This document shows positions 17,670-26,360 of a DNA stretch of 64,000 nt, in pieces. The position numbers and the translations under genes were made by a program. How positions within the stretch are numbered: position 1 is the first letter of the stretch; each line of letters starts with the position of its first letter. This DNA comes from Natronosporangium sp035305625 (GTDB lineage Bacteria; Actinomycetota; Actinomycetes; Mycobacteriales; Micromonosporaceae). The stretch covers positions 1,302,001-1,366,000 of the forward strand of contig CAWEKD010000005.1 in assembly GCA_963809545.1 (NCBI GenBank), in the 5' to 3' direction. Under the pieces are notes generated by a model that saw only the letters and a program-made list of their open reading frames with translations, did not search any database and was not told where the DNA came from.

Positions 17670-17743
17670 CCGGCGGCTGATCAGGCGGGGCAGGTGGGGG
17701 TGGGAGGCTCACTCCCGGATGGGGGATCTGTCACGATCAGGGC

Positions 17744-18301
17744 GTGGCCCAGTTCTGGCTGATTCTGGCGGTCGCCCTGACCGTGGGTGCGATCCTGTTC
17801 GGCGTCACGCTGTTGATCAGCGGTAAGGACCCGGGATTGCGGCCGGTGGAACCGGATGGGCGGTCAGTGCCGCTGCCCGGCCACCGGCCGCTGACCGAGG
17901 CCGACCTGAGTGAGGTGCGGTTCGAGGTCACGGTCCGCGGCTATCGGATGACCGAGGTGGACGCGGCGCTGCGCCGGGCGGCCTATGACATCGGTTACAA
18001 GGACGAACTGATCGGCGTCCTGGAGGCGGAGGTCCGGGCGCTGCGAGCGGGGCGGATCGCCGAGGCGGAGTCGCTGCGCCGCGCCCGGGAGGCGGCCCTC
18101 GCCCCGGTGCGGCAGGCGGTGGCGCAACCCACCGAAGCAGCGCGCGCCCGGGAAGACACGGACCGCGCCCGGGAGGACCCGGATCCGGGTGAAGCCGCCG
18201 ACCGTACCGGCGCCGGTGAGGATGACGCCCGGGAAGCATCCCCTGCCCCGGAGGACACACCGCGGCCGGACGGCCCAGCACGGGCGGGCGGAGCAGCGTG
18301 A
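17744..18301 (+). CDS. membrane-anchored DivIVA-domain protein
   Basis: A 185-residue protein with one N-terminal transmembrane helix (residues about 3-27), a DivIVA-like core FEVTVRGYRMTEVDAALRRAAYDI near 63-86, a short coiled coil and an acidic, disordered Arg/Asp/Glu-rich tail. Related actinobacterial proteins associate with the cytoplasmic membrane and cell-wall growth machinery, but a specific role is not known. GTG start. The stop overlaps the SRPBCC gene start by four bases, so they are coupled. Confidence 0.82.
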   Translation: MAQFWLILAVALTVGAILFGVTLLISGKDPGLRPVEPDGRSVPLPGHRPLTEADLSEVRFEVTVRGYRMTEVDAALRRAAYDIGYKDELIGVLEAEVRALRAGRIAEAESLRRAREAALAPVRQAVAQPTEAARAREDTDRAREDPDPGEAADRTGAGEDDAREASPAPEDTPRPDGPARAGGAA

Positions 18302-18771
18302 GCAGCACCCCGGAGCAGCCCAGCACGGTCGAGGTCACCGCGTCGGTGGTCGTGAACGCCCCCGCCCCGACGGTGTTCGCCGCCCTCCGGGCATGGGAAC
18401 GCCAGAGCGAATGGATTCCGTTCACCACCGTGCGGGTGCTCAGCGGCGACGGGGGTGAAGGCAGCGAGCTCGAGGCGGTGACCGCGGTGGGGCCGGCGGT
18501 GCTCCGAGATCGGATGCGGGTCATCCGGCTGGACCCCCCGTACGAGATCCAGGTCATCCACACCGGGCCGGTGCTGCGGGGACCGGGCGTGATGCGCTGC
18601 ACCCCGCTGGCGAAACAGCAGAGTCAGGTGGTCTGGCACGAGTGGTTCCGCCTACCGAGCGGCTGGGCCGGAAAGCTGGCCGGGACGGTGATGTGGTCCG
18701 GCTCGAAGGCGGGGCTGACCCGGGCATTGCACCGGTTCGCGCGGCTGGTGGAGAGCGGGAGACTGCCGTGA
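18298..18771 (+). CDS. SRPBCC-family polyketide cyclase/lipid-binding-like protein
   Basis: A 157-residue START/SRPBCC-fold protein. VEVTASVVVNAPAPTVFAALRAWERQSEWIPFTTV is the typical N-terminal strand-helix unit, and the long C-terminal helix runs LTRALHRFARLVE. It would bind a hydrophobic ligand in its cavity; no catalytic residues are evident. It overlaps both neighbours by four bases (17744-18301 gene upstream, tag downstream), forming a three-gene operon. Confidence 0.82.
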   Translation: MSSTPEQPSTVEVTASVVVNAPAPTVFAALRAWERQSEWIPFTTVRVLSGDGGEGSELEAVTAVGPAVLRDRMRVIRLDPPYEIQVIHTGPVLRGPGVMRCTPLAKQQSQVVWHEWFRLPSGWAGKLAGTVMWSGSKAGLTRALHRFARLVESGRLP

Positions 18772-19361
18772 GCGAGGTGATCACCGGAGCGGACGGTCGT
18801 CCCCGCTGCCCGTGGGCGATCAGCGCCCCGGACTATCTCGCCTACCACGACCAGGAGTGGGGGCGCCCGGTCACTGACGACGACGGATTGTTCGAGCGGC
18901 TGACCTTAGAGGCGTTCCAATCCGGGTTGTCCTGGTTGACCATCCTGCGGAAGCGGTCCGCGTTCCGGGCCGCGTTCGACGGTTTCCGGATCAGTGCGGT
19001 GGCCCGCTACGGGGAGGCGGACGTGGCGCGGCTGTTGGCCAACCCCGGCATAGTCCGTAACCGCGCCAAGATCGAAGCGGCCATCCACAATGCCCGGGCG
19101 GCGTTGGCGCTGCCCGACGGCCTGGCCACGCTGCTGTGGTCGTTCGCCCCGCCACCTCGGTCCACCTGACCCGCCACCTCGGCGGAGGTGCCGACGGCCA
19201 TCCCGGAGTCGCGGGCGATGGCCGCCACGCTCAAGCGCCACGGATTCCGGTTCGTCGGCCCCACCACCGCGTACGCGCTGATGCAGGCCACCGGGATGGT
19301 GGACGACCACTTGGCCGGCTGCCACGTGACCATCGGCCCTGCTCCGCCGGTGGCCACGTGA
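18768..19361 (+). pseudogene. tag: DNA-3-methyladenine glycosylase I (tag) with in-frame TGA
   Basis: The frame encodes Tag, which removes 3-methyladenine from DNA: RCPWA and YHDQEWGRPV near residues 11-27, FERLTLEAFQSGLSWLTILRKR in the middle, then FAPPPRST. A TGA at 19167-19169 interrupts it. Translation resumes in the same frame with EVPTAIPESRAM, GFRFVGPTTAYALMQATGMV and DDHLAGCH, up to 19361. The last His and Cys correspond to two of the four zinc ligands of E. coli Tag, so the truncated product should be unstable. CGA to TGA would explain it. TGA followed by C is a leaky context, so limited readthrough is possible. GTG start overlaps the SRPBCC stop. Confidence 0.85.
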
Positions 19362-19424
19362 CCGCCGGCGGAGCAGGGCCGGCCGGTCGTACCCCGGATA
19401 TCCGGGGCGTGATGAGATAGCCGT

Positions 19425-19634
19425 ATGGCCCTGCAGCAGACCTGGTTGGTGAGCGTAGACCTGCCGATCGAGGCGGCCAGCCCGGCGGAGGCGGTCGCCC
19501 AGTTCTGGAGCTACCTACAGGAGCTGGGACCTTCCCAGCTACCGACGTTCGTGGCTCCGACGGAGAACGAACTGGCGCTGCAGGCGTACCTGGGCGACCA
19601 GCCGCACGAGATGGACCCGGAAGAGGAGGACTGA
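19425..19634 (+). CDS. small conserved acidic hypothetical protein
   Basis: A 69-residue protein starting MALQQTWLVSVDLPIEA and ending in EMDPEEED. It has a predicted beta-alpha-beta pattern (VSVDLPIEAASPAEAVAQFWSYLQEL, then TFVAPTENELALQAYL) and no signal peptide. I do not know a function; I believe similar short proteins occur in Micromonosporaceae. It stands alone after tag and is followed by a convergent hairpin terminator. Confidence 0.65.
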   Translation: MALQQTWLVSVDLPIEAASPAEAVAQFWSYLQELGPSQLPTFVAPTENELALQAYLGDQPHEMDPEEED

Positions 19635-19639
19635 CCGCC

Positions 19640-19665
19640 GCCGGTAGGGCGCTCGCCCTACCGGC
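19640..19665. terminator. bidirectional hairpin terminator
   Basis: An 11-bp perfect stem (GCCGGTAGGGC ... GCCCTACCGGC) with a four-base loop lies between two convergent genes and overlaps the last codons of the enoyl-CoA hydratase gene. There is no T-tract, as is usual in high-GC actinobacteria. Confidence 0.7.
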
Positions 19666-20437
19666 CCTGGAAGGTGGGCCGCTGCTTGCTGAGGAAGGCG
19701 GCGGTGGCATCCCGGTGGTCGGCGGTGTCGCCGCAGGTCTCCTGCGCCTGCGCCTCCCGCTCCAGCGCCGCCGCCAAGCCGTCGCCGGCCAGTTCCCGCT
19801 TGATCTGGCCGTACGCCACGGTCGGGCCGGCCGCCAGCCGGGTAGCGAGCGCCATCGCCTCCGGCAGCACCCGGGCATCATCGTCGGTCAGCCGGGTCAA
19901 CAGGCCGAGCTGGTAGGCCTGCGCCGCCGAGACCGGCTCGGCCAGCATCAGCAGCTCGGTGGCTCGGGCGTGCCCGACCAGTCGGGGCAGCGACCACGAG
20001 ATCCCGGTGTCGGCGGCCAGTCCCACGTTGGCGAAGGCCATCAGGAATTTCGTCGACGGTCCACCGATCCGGAAGTCGGCCAGCAGCGCCAGCCCCGCCC
20101 CGGCTCCGGCCGCGGTTCCGTTGACCGCGGCCACCACCGGCTTGGGCAGCTCCGCCAGGGCGAGCACCAGCGGGTTGTAGTGGCGCCGCACGGTGTCCAG
20201 CGGAGTGTCGCTGGTGGCCAGGGCGTCCGCGTGTTCCCGTAGATCCTGCCCGGCGCTGAAGGCCCGCCCGGCCCCGGTCAACACCACCGCGCGTACCTGT
20301 GGATCAGCGCCGAGCTCGGTCAGGCGCGCGGCCAGCCCCTCCTTGAGCGCGACGTTGAGCGAATTGAGGGAGTCGGGACGGTTGAGGGTCACGGTGGCCA
20401 CCGCGCCGTCACGGGTGACTAGCAGGGGTTCAGTCAT
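19658..20437 (-). CDS. enoyl-CoA hydratase/isomerase (PaaG-like)
   Basis: A 259-residue crotonase. It shows the CoA-binding stretch RAFSAGQDLREHADAL near residues 59-74 and the oxyanion region NGTAAGAGAGLALLADFRI near 105-123. The DADTGISW-like segment (GLAADTGISWSLPRLVGHARA) resembles PaaG, the ring-epoxide isomerase of phenylacetate degradation; a generic enoyl-CoA hydratase remains possible. ATG 20437 has a GGAG site six bases upstream. It lies 28 bp after a PaaX-family regulator, which supports a phenylacetate-type role, though the paaABCDE oxygenase genes are not in this window. Confidence 0.82.
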   Translation of the reverse strand: MTEPLLVTRDGAVATVTLNRPDSLNSLNVALKEGLAARLTELGADPQVRAVVLTGAGRAFSAGQDLREHADALATSDTPLDTVRRHYNPLVLALAELPKPVVAAVNGTAAGAGAGLALLADFRIGGPSTKFLMAFANVGLAADTGISWSLPRLVGHARATELLMLAEPVSAAQAYQLGLLTRLTDDDARVLPEAMALATRLAAGPTVAYGQIKRELAGDGLAAALEREAQAQETCGDTADHRDATAAFLSKQRPTFQGR

Positions 20438-20465
20438 GGCAACTCCAGGCGGTAACAACTACGGG

Positions 20466-21254
20466 TCAGGACAGGCACAGGTCAACGAATCGGTCCGCAG
20501 CCGGGCGTAGCCGCGAGGCGTGCTGGTCGAAGAAGCGGGCGGCGGCGTGCCCTGGCCAGTCTGTCGGGAGCAGGGTGGGGGGCAGGTGCGGGTCGCGGAA
20601 CAGGAACGTCCGCCACGCGTGTACCAGTTGGAACCGGGCCCGGTAGGCCGCCTCGTCGTCCCCCTCGGCCGCCACCCCCGCCACCACCGGGGTCAATTCC
20701 GCCATGAACTGCTCGTACGCCCCGGCCAGCCCCTTGAGGTCCCACGCCCGCTCGAGCAGGGAGGCCGCGGTTTCCCCATCCTCGGTGAGAGTGGCGCGGA
20801 ATCGGTCGTACCGGACACCGGCCTCGGCCAGCGGCCCGGCCACCTCCGCACTGGGGTGTGGGGAGATCCAGACCCGATCATTGAGCATGCCGTAGCCGAG
20901 AAAGGCCAGGTTGGCGGCTAACCGGGAGCGGGCCGAGCGGGTGGTCGGCGGATCCACCACCATGATCAGGTCAAATTGTCCGTCCCAGGCGGGTTGGCCG
21001 GTTCGGTAGATCCGGGCGGCAGCCTCGTCCAACCGCCGCACCGCCTTCGGGGTGAGCGCGTATCCGGGACCGGCGGGCAGTCGTACCGGAGTCAACCACC
21101 CCTGGCGCACCATCCGAGACACCGCGGTCCGCACCGCGGGAGCGGCGATACCCAACGGGGCCAGCAGCTTTACCAACGCGGCGACTGGCGCCTGCCCACC
21201 CCGGGCACGTAGATAGTCCCCGTACAGGTCGAACAGGGCGGACCGGGCCTGCAT
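20466..21254 (-). CDS. paaX: PaaX-family transcriptional regulator
   Basis: A 262-residue PaaX-like repressor. The N-terminal winged helix (FDLYGDYLRARGGQAPVAALVKLLAPLGIAAPAVRTAVSRMVRQGWL) spans residues about 8-55, and the central region WDGQFDLIMV with the C-terminal helical domain (VHAWRTFLFRDPHLPP) is family-specific. PaaX represses phenylacetyl-CoA catabolic genes and binds phenylacetyl-CoA. It is the first gene of an operon with the PaaG-like enzyme. The exact effector here is inferred. Confidence 0.85.
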   Translation of the reverse strand: MQARSALFDLYGDYLRARGGQAPVAALVKLLAPLGIAAPAVRTAVSRMVRQGWLTPVRLPAGPGYALTPKAVRRLDEAAARIYRTGQPAWDGQFDLIMVVDPPTTRSARSRLAANLAFLGYGMLNDRVWISPHPSAEVAGPLAEAGVRYDRFRATLTEDGETAASLLERAWDLKGLAGAYEQFMAELTPVVAGVAAEGDDEAAYRARFQLVHAWRTFLFRDPHLPPTLLPTDWPGHAAARFFDQHASRLRPAADRFVDLCLS

Positions 21255-21433
21255 AGCCGGTCATTGTGACATGGGTTCGAGGATCGTCCCAGCCCGGTGT
21301 CATAGTTTTCCTGGGCCGGTTTGAGCTTGGCGGATCGCATCAGGGAAAATCATGTGTCTGTGCTGCGCACAGCGCGGCCACCTGGCAGGTAGGGGCGTGG
21401 GAGGACCCGCCCCGCGACCCGGAGGGAGACGAA

Positions 21434-21601
21434 ATGGCGGCGATGAAGCCGCGGACGGGTGACGGTCCGCTGGAGGTCACCAAGGAGGGCCGGGGCATCG
21501 TCATGCGGGTCCCGTTGGAGGGAGGCGGCCGACTGGTCGTGGAGATGACTCCGGACGAGGCGAGCGCGCTAGGCGAGGCCCTCAAGTCCGCGGTCGGCTG
21601 A
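21434..21601 (+). CDS. DUF3117 family small protein
   Basis: A 55-residue protein almost identical in pattern to actinobacterial DUF3117: AAMKPRTGDGPLEVTKEGRG, IVMRVPLEGGGRLVVEMTPDE and ALGEALK. The function is unknown. It was found as a longer frame, but the ATG at 21434 after GGAGGGAGAC is the conserved family start. The leucyl aminopeptidase gene begins six bases after its stop, so they are probably co-transcribed. Confidence 0.88.
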   Translation: MAAMKPRTGDGPLEVTKEGRGIVMRVPLEGGGRLVVEMTPDEASALGEALKSAVG

Positions 21602-21607
21602 TTCCAC

Positions 21608-23080
21608 GTGCTGTCGGTACGTGTCGCGGCGACCTCGGAGCTACCCGCGGTTGTCGCGTTACCCGTGTCCCCGGGGGAGAACAACTCCGGGGTTGAGTTG
21701 ACGACCACGGCCGTACCGGTCCCGAACGGGCTGGCAACGGAGTGCACCGGTCTGCTTGCGCAGACCGCGCACACCGGCCGGGCCGGGGCAGTGCAGGCAC
21801 TGCCCCGGCCCGGCAGCCGCCCCCACCACGTACTCCTGGTGGGGATCGGGGCCGGGACCGAGGCCGACTGGCGGGCCGCCGGCGCCGCGTTGGCGCGGGC
21901 GGCGGTCCGGCAGCCAGAGCTGACCGTGGCGCTTCCCCTCGACGCGGACCCCGCGGCGATCCGCGGCGTGGCCGAGGGGCTGCGGCTGGCCTCGTACCGG
22001 TTCCGGCTTGGTGCCGACGCGCCGGAGCAGGCCCCCCGGTTGGCTGAGGTCACGCTGGCGGTGGACGACCCGAGTCGGTACGAATCGGTGCTGGCGGTGG
22101 CCACGGCGGTGACGGAGGCGACCGCGTTGGCGCGGGAGCTGACCAACCAGCCGTCGAACCGGAAGAACCCCGCCTGGTTCGTTGACCGGATTGCGCAGGC
22201 CGCAGGCGCGCTGCCGGGGGTCCGGCTGCGGGTCTGGGACGAGACCGCGCTGCAGCGGGACGGCTTCGGCGGGATCATGGCGGTGGGTGGCGGCTCGGCC
22301 CAACCACCTCGGCTGCTGCAGATCTCCTGGGAGCCGCCAGCAGCGGATCGGCACGTGGTGCTGGTCGGCAAGGGCATCACGTTCGACACCGGTGGGGTGT
22401 CGATCAAGCCGGTCTCGGGCATGAAGCTGATGCGTAAGGACATGGCAGGGGCGGCGGCGGTGTGCGCGGCCGCGCTGGGCGCGGCGGAACTGCGCCTGCC
22501 GGTCCGGGTGACGGCGCTGGTCGCGCTGGCGGAGAACATGCCGAGCGGATCCGCCCAGCGGCCCGGAGACGTGGTGCGGCACTGGGACGGCCGCACGAGT
22601 GAGGTCCGCAACACCGATGCCGAAGGTCGGCTGGTGCTCGCCGATGCCCTGGCCTACGCCGCCGCCGAGCTGGCCCCCGACACCTTGGTGGACTTGGCCA
22701 CCCTCACCGGCGCGAATGCGGTGGCGCTGGGGGCGCGGACCGCTGCCTTGTACACCGAGGACGACGCGTTGGCGGAGGCCCTGATCGGAGCGGCTACCGA
22801 GGCCGGAGAGCGGGTCTGGCGGATGCCGCTGGTCGAGGACTACACCGAAGCAGTCCACAGCGACATCGCGGACCTGAACAACTCCCCGGAGATCGGGGCC
22901 GGATCGGTCACCGCCGCGCTGTATCTGCGGGAGTTCACCGGTGCCGCCCGGGGTCGGTGGGTGCACCTGGACATGTCCGCCCCCTCCTGGATCGACCGGG
23001 ACGAGGGCGAACTCACCCGGGGCGCTACCGGATGGGGGGTACGGACGCTGCTGCGATGGCTAGCGGCGCTCCCGACGTGA
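21608..23080 (+). CDS. pepA: leucyl aminopeptidase (M17)
   Basis: A 490-residue cytosolic M17 aminopeptidase that removes N-terminal residues from peptides. The metal and catalytic region is clear: VGKGITFDTGGVSIKP near residues 253-268, the conserved Lys in MKLMRKDMAGAA, and NTDAEGRLVLADAL near 334-347. The N-terminal macro-like domain (residues 1-165) is diverged as usual. It starts with GTG six bases after DUF3117. The full length is as expected for a hexameric enzyme. Confidence 0.93.
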   Translation: MLSVRVAATSELPAVVALPVSPGENNSGVELTTTAVPVPNGLATECTGLLAQTAHTGRAGAVQALPRPGSRPHHVLLVGIGAGTEADWRAAGAALARAAVRQPELTVALPLDADPAAIRGVAEGLRLASYRFRLGADAPEQAPRLAEVTLAVDDPSRYESVLAVATAVTEATALARELTNQPSNRKNPAWFVDRIAQAAGALPGVRLRVWDETALQRDGFGGIMAVGGGSAQPPRLLQISWEPPAADRHVVLVGKGITFDTGGVSIKPVSGMKLMRKDMAGAAAVCAAALGAAELRLPVRVTALVALAENMPSGSAQRPGDVVRHWDGRTSEVRNTDAEGRLVLADALAYAAAELAPDTLVDLATLTGANAVALGARTAALYTEDDALAEALIGAATEAGERVWRMPLVEDYTEAVHSDIADLNNSPEIGAGSVTAALYLREFTGAARGRWVHLDMSAPSWIDRDEGELTRGATGWGVRTLLRWLAALPT

Positions 23081-23125
23081 TCTGAATTATCCCGAAAAAT
23101 TCTCGCTTGCCCGTGTCATGCTGAA

Positions 23126-24451
23126 GTGGTGAGCGACCACGGGCGTGCTGAGGAGTACGGGAAGGGGAGGTCCGCCCCGGCCGGGTCGCCCGAGCCCCAC
23201 TCCCGGGTGGTCGGGCCGGCCGGGGCCGGGGCGGCCAACCACCCCATCTGGTGGTCGGATGCGCCCCATGACCCGTGGCGGAATCCGACCACCCCTACCG
23301 AGGTGGTGCTACCGGTGCCGCCGTCGCACCCCGCCATCCCGCCGCTGGAGCCGGTCAGCGCACCGGAGCCGGCCCCAGGTCGGCCCCGGCTGCTGCCGGT
23401 GGTGCTGCTGACCGCGCTGGTGACTGGACTGGTCGCGGGCGGACTCGGGGGCACGCTCGGCTACCGGTTCGCGGCCGCCAATCCGGTCGGTACGGTGCTG
23501 GGCGCCGACCCGGTCAACGAGCCGGCGGCACAGGCGCAACGCCCACCGGACAGTTTGGCCGGGGTGGCGGCCCGGTTACTGCCGAGCGTGGTGACGGTGC
23601 GCGCCACCGGCCGGCAGGGCACCAACGTCGGTTCCGGGTTCCTGATCACCCACGAGGGGCACGTCCTCACCAACGACCATGTGGTGGGCGCCAGCAGCAG
23701 CCCGCCGGTGGTCACGTTCCATGATGGGGAGACCGCCACCGCCGAATTGGTGGGTCGGGAACCGGAGTCGGACCTGGCGGTACTGCGGGTGGATCGGCCC
23801 GGCCTCCGCCCGGTCTCACTCGGCGACTCCGACCAGGTCGCGGTGGGAGACCCGGTGCTGGCGTTCGGCTCCCCGCTGTCGCTGGCCAACACCGTCACCT
23901 CCGGGATCGTCAGCGCGGTGGATCGCCCCATCCAGGCCGGGGATCCCGGGGGACAGGTGCGGTACTACGCGGCGATCCAGACCGACGCAGCGGTCAATCA
24001 GGGCAACTCCGGCGGTCCACTGGTGGACGCGGCCGGCCGGGTGATCGGCGTCAACTCGGTCATCAAATCGGTGGCACCCCAGGCCGAGCAGGCCGCCAAC
24101 ATCGGGCTGGCGTTCGCCATCCCGATCAGCCAGGCCAAGCGGATCGCGCAGGAAATCATCGACCAGGGCAAGGCTCGGCGAACGGTGGTCGGGGTGCAGG
24201 TGGACCGGACCGACCGATCATCCAGTCCCGGAGTCCGGGTAGTAGCGGTGGTCGAGGGAAGCCCCGCCGCCAAGAGCGGGATCGAGCCCGGGGATGTCCT
24301 GCTCCGGCTGAACGGCCAGCTTCTGGAGCAGCCGTACGACCTGACCGCGCTGGTCCGGAAACATCCCCCGGGCGCGAAGGTGAAGCTCACCTATCGGCGC
24401 GGGGGAGAGGAGCGATCGGTCACGGTCACCCTGGCCGCCGACCGGGATTGA
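23126..24451 (+). CDS. HtrA/DegP-like trypsin-family protease with PDZ domain
   Basis: A 441-residue membrane-anchored serine protease. A Pro-rich cytoplasmic tail of about 90 residues is followed by one transmembrane helix (LLPVVLLTALVTGLVAGGLG, about 91-112). The protease domain has His near 183 (TNDHVV), Asp near 215 (ESDLAVLR) and Ser near 294 (GNSGGP). A PDZ domain covers about 350-435 (GVRVVAVVEGSPAAKSGI). The layout matches actinobacterial HtrA proteins that handle misfolded envelope proteins. The tatB gene follows 55 bp later. The start is GTG; a second GTG is adjacent. Confidence 0.9.
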   Translation: MVSDHGRAEEYGKGRSAPAGSPEPHSRVVGPAGAGAANHPIWWSDAPHDPWRNPTTPTEVVLPVPPSHPAIPPLEPVSAPEPAPGRPRLLPVVLLTALVTGLVAGGLGGTLGYRFAAANPVGTVLGADPVNEPAAQAQRPPDSLAGVAARLLPSVVTVRATGRQGTNVGSGFLITHEGHVLTNDHVVGASSSPPVVTFHDGETATAELVGREPESDLAVLRVDRPGLRPVSLGDSDQVAVGDPVLAFGSPLSLANTVTSGIVSAVDRPIQAGDPGGQVRYYAAIQTDAAVNQGNSGGPLVDAAGRVIGVNSVIKSVAPQAEQAANIGLAFAIPISQAKRIAQEIIDQGKARRTVVGVQVDRTDRSSSPGVRVVAVVEGSPAAKSGIEPGDVLLRLNGQLLEQPYDLTALVRKHPPGAKVKLTYRRGGEERSVTVTLAADRD

Positions 24452-24506
24452 CCGCCCTTGCAGCTAATCTGGAGGTCACCGGGGTCGGCGGCCGACAGGA
24501 GGCGGT

Positions 24507-25010
24507 GTGTTCAACCTCAACTGGTACAACGTCGTCATCCTGCTGCTGCTCGCGCTGTTCATCTTCGGCGACAAGCTGCCCAAGGTGGTCAGCGACGGGC
24601 TCCGGATCCTCCGGCAGCTACGCCAGATGGCGCAGAACGCCACCAACGACCTCAATCGGGAACTCGGCACCGATCTGCGGCTGGAAGATCTGCATCCGAA
24701 GACGTTCGTCCGGCGCCACCTGTTGAGCGAACAGGAGCAGGAACGGCTGCTGGCGCCGATCCGGCAGGTGACCGACGAAGTGGTACAGCAGACCCGCGCC
24801 GTGCAGGAGGAGATCCGGGAGGTCGGCCAGCGCGCCCAGTCCGTTGCCGGCGGCGCCGCCTCGGCAGCGGGGCGGGCCGCCTCCCACCGGGGGCGTGCGA
24901 CGGAGGCGCTGGCGGCTGCGGATGAGCCATCGGGGGGGAATGACCCGGAGTCCGCTCCTGGCCAAGCGGCGCCGATCCGTCCCCGGGTCAACTACGACGA
25001 CGTGATCTGA
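24507..25010 (+). CDS. tatB: Sec-independent protein translocase subunit TatB
   Basis: A 167-residue TatB. It has one N-terminal membrane helix (FNLNWYNVVILLLLALFIFGDKLPKVV) with the conserved G-x-x-x-LP turn, followed by an amphipathic helix (DGLRILRQLRQMAQNATNDL) and a long hydrophilic tail. TatB works with TatC to recognise folded twin-arginine substrates; tatA and tatC are elsewhere. GTG start with AGGAGG upstream. Placing TatB directly after an HtrA protease is a common actinobacterial order. Confidence 0.88.
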   Translation: MFNLNWYNVVILLLLALFIFGDKLPKVVSDGLRILRQLRQMAQNATNDLNRELGTDLRLEDLHPKTFVRRHLLSEQEQERLLAPIRQVTDEVVQQTRAVQEEIREVGQRAQSVAGGAASAAGRAASHRGRATEALAAADEPSGGNDPESAPGQAAPIRPRVNYDDVI

Positions 25011-25128
25011 TCCAGCCCAGGGGCCTATCCCTGTCGCTCCGGTGCCTCACGGACAGGTTGTTCGTGCCCCCGGTGAGCTCGAGGGGCGGCTCCCGCCGCG
25101 CACCGGCGGGCCCGGAGGCGTTCGCTCC

Positions 25129-26280
25129 TCACCGGCCGGCCGGGCGTAGCCCCAGCGGCTTGCCGATCAGCGACTCCCGTCGGACCGCCAGCTGGTCCGC
25201 GATCGTGATGAGCGCCTTGGCGGCCGGGCTGTCCGGCTGGGCGAGTACGAGCGGGATCCCTTCGTCCCCGGTCTCCCGGAGGGCGGTGTCCAGCGGCACC
25301 TGCCCGAGCAGCGGCACCGGGCTTCCGATCAGCCGGGTCAGCGACTCGGATACGGTCGCGCCCCCGCCGGAGCCGAACACCTCCATCCGTTCCCCGGACG
25401 GCAGCTCCAGCCAGGACATGTTCTCCACCACCCCCACCAGGCGCTGGTGGGTCTGCACCGCGATCCCGCCGGCCCGCTCCGCCACCTCGGCCGCGGCCAC
25501 CTGCGGGGTGGTCACCACCACGATCTCCGCGGTCGGCAGCAGCTGCGCCACGGAGATGGCGACGTCGCCGGTGCCTGGCGGCAGGTCCAGCAGCAGCACG
25601 TCCAACTCGCCCCACCACACGTCGGCGAGGAACTGCTGCAGCGCCCGGTGCAGCATCGGCCCGCGCCAGACCACGGCGGCGTTGTTGGCGGTGAACATCC
25701 CGATGGAGATGACCTTCACCCCGTGCGCCTGCACCGGCATGATCATGTCTTCCACCTGGGTGGGGCGGCTCTGCACACCGAGCATCCGCGGCACGCTGTG
25801 GCCGTAGATGTCCGCGTCGATCACCCCGACCGACAGTCCCCGGGAGGCCAGCGCGGCGGCCAGGTTGACGGTCACGCTCGACTTGCCGACCCCACCCTTA
25901 CCGGAGGCGATCGCAAACACCCGGGTCCGGGAACCAGGTTGGGCGAACGGGATGACCGGCTCGGCGGTGGCGGGGCCACGCAGCCGCTGCTGCAGCTCCT
26001 GCCGCTGCTGCGGAGTCATCACCCCGAATTCGAGCTCCACCCCGGTGACGCCCGGCACCTGACTGACCGCGGCGGTGACGTCTTCCCGTATCCGGTCCCG
26101 CATCGGGCAGCCCGCCACCGTCAGCAGCAGCTCCACTCGGACCCGTCCGTCCGGGCCCGCCTCTGCGGAGCGTACCATCCCCAGTTCGGTGATGGGACGG
26201 CGGATTTCCGGATCGTTGACGGTGGCGAGTGCGGCCTGGATCGCCTCAGCGGTGGGTACGTCGGCTGGCATATGGCCCAT
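25129..26280 (-). CDS. Mrp/ApbC-type iron-sulfur carrier ATPase
   Basis: A 383-residue P-loop ATPase. An N-terminal MIP18/DUF59 domain (about 1-90, AALATVNDPEIRRPITELGMV) is followed by a deviant Walker A SGKGGVGKS near residues 123-131 and IDADIYGHSVPRMLG downstream. Mrp proteins assemble and transfer Fe-S clusters; the usual C-terminal CxxC is not evident here (VENMSWLE replaces the NMS-x-F-x-C-P-x-C pattern), as in many actinobacterial members. The start is ATG 26280 or 26271; sequence further upstream is non-conserved. Confidence 0.88.
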   Translation of the reverse strand: MGHMPADVPTAEAIQAALATVNDPEIRRPITELGMVRSAEAGPDGRVRVELLLTVAGCPMRDRIREDVTAAVSQVPGVTGVELEFGVMTPQQRQELQQRLRGPATAEPVIPFAQPGSRTRVFAIASGKGGVGKSSVTVNLAAALASRGLSVGVIDADIYGHSVPRMLGVQSRPTQVEDMIMPVQAHGVKVISIGMFTANNAAVVWRGPMLHRALQQFLADVWWGELDVLLLDLPPGTGDVAISVAQLLPTAEIVVVTTPQVAAAEVAERAGGIAVQTHQRLVGVVENMSWLELPSGERMEVFGSGGGATVSESLTRLIGSPVPLLGQVPLDTALRETGDEGIPLVLAQPDSPAAKALITIADQLAVRRESLIGKPLGLRPAGR

Positions 26281-26360
26281 GGTACGTGCGTCCGTGCGCG
26301 CCGCCGCCGGCGCGCGGTGCAGGTCACCGCGATGGTGGGTCCGAACGCGGACGGTGGCCG

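Noticed and set aside
19167..19169. Selenocysteine codon in tag
   Set aside because: No SECIS-like hairpin evident, Tag is not a known selenoprotein, and the position is not a conserved Cys.
19136..19420. Separate ORF after the tag stop
   Set aside because: The conserved tag C-terminus lies in the same frame as the first part, so this overlapping frame is a shadow.
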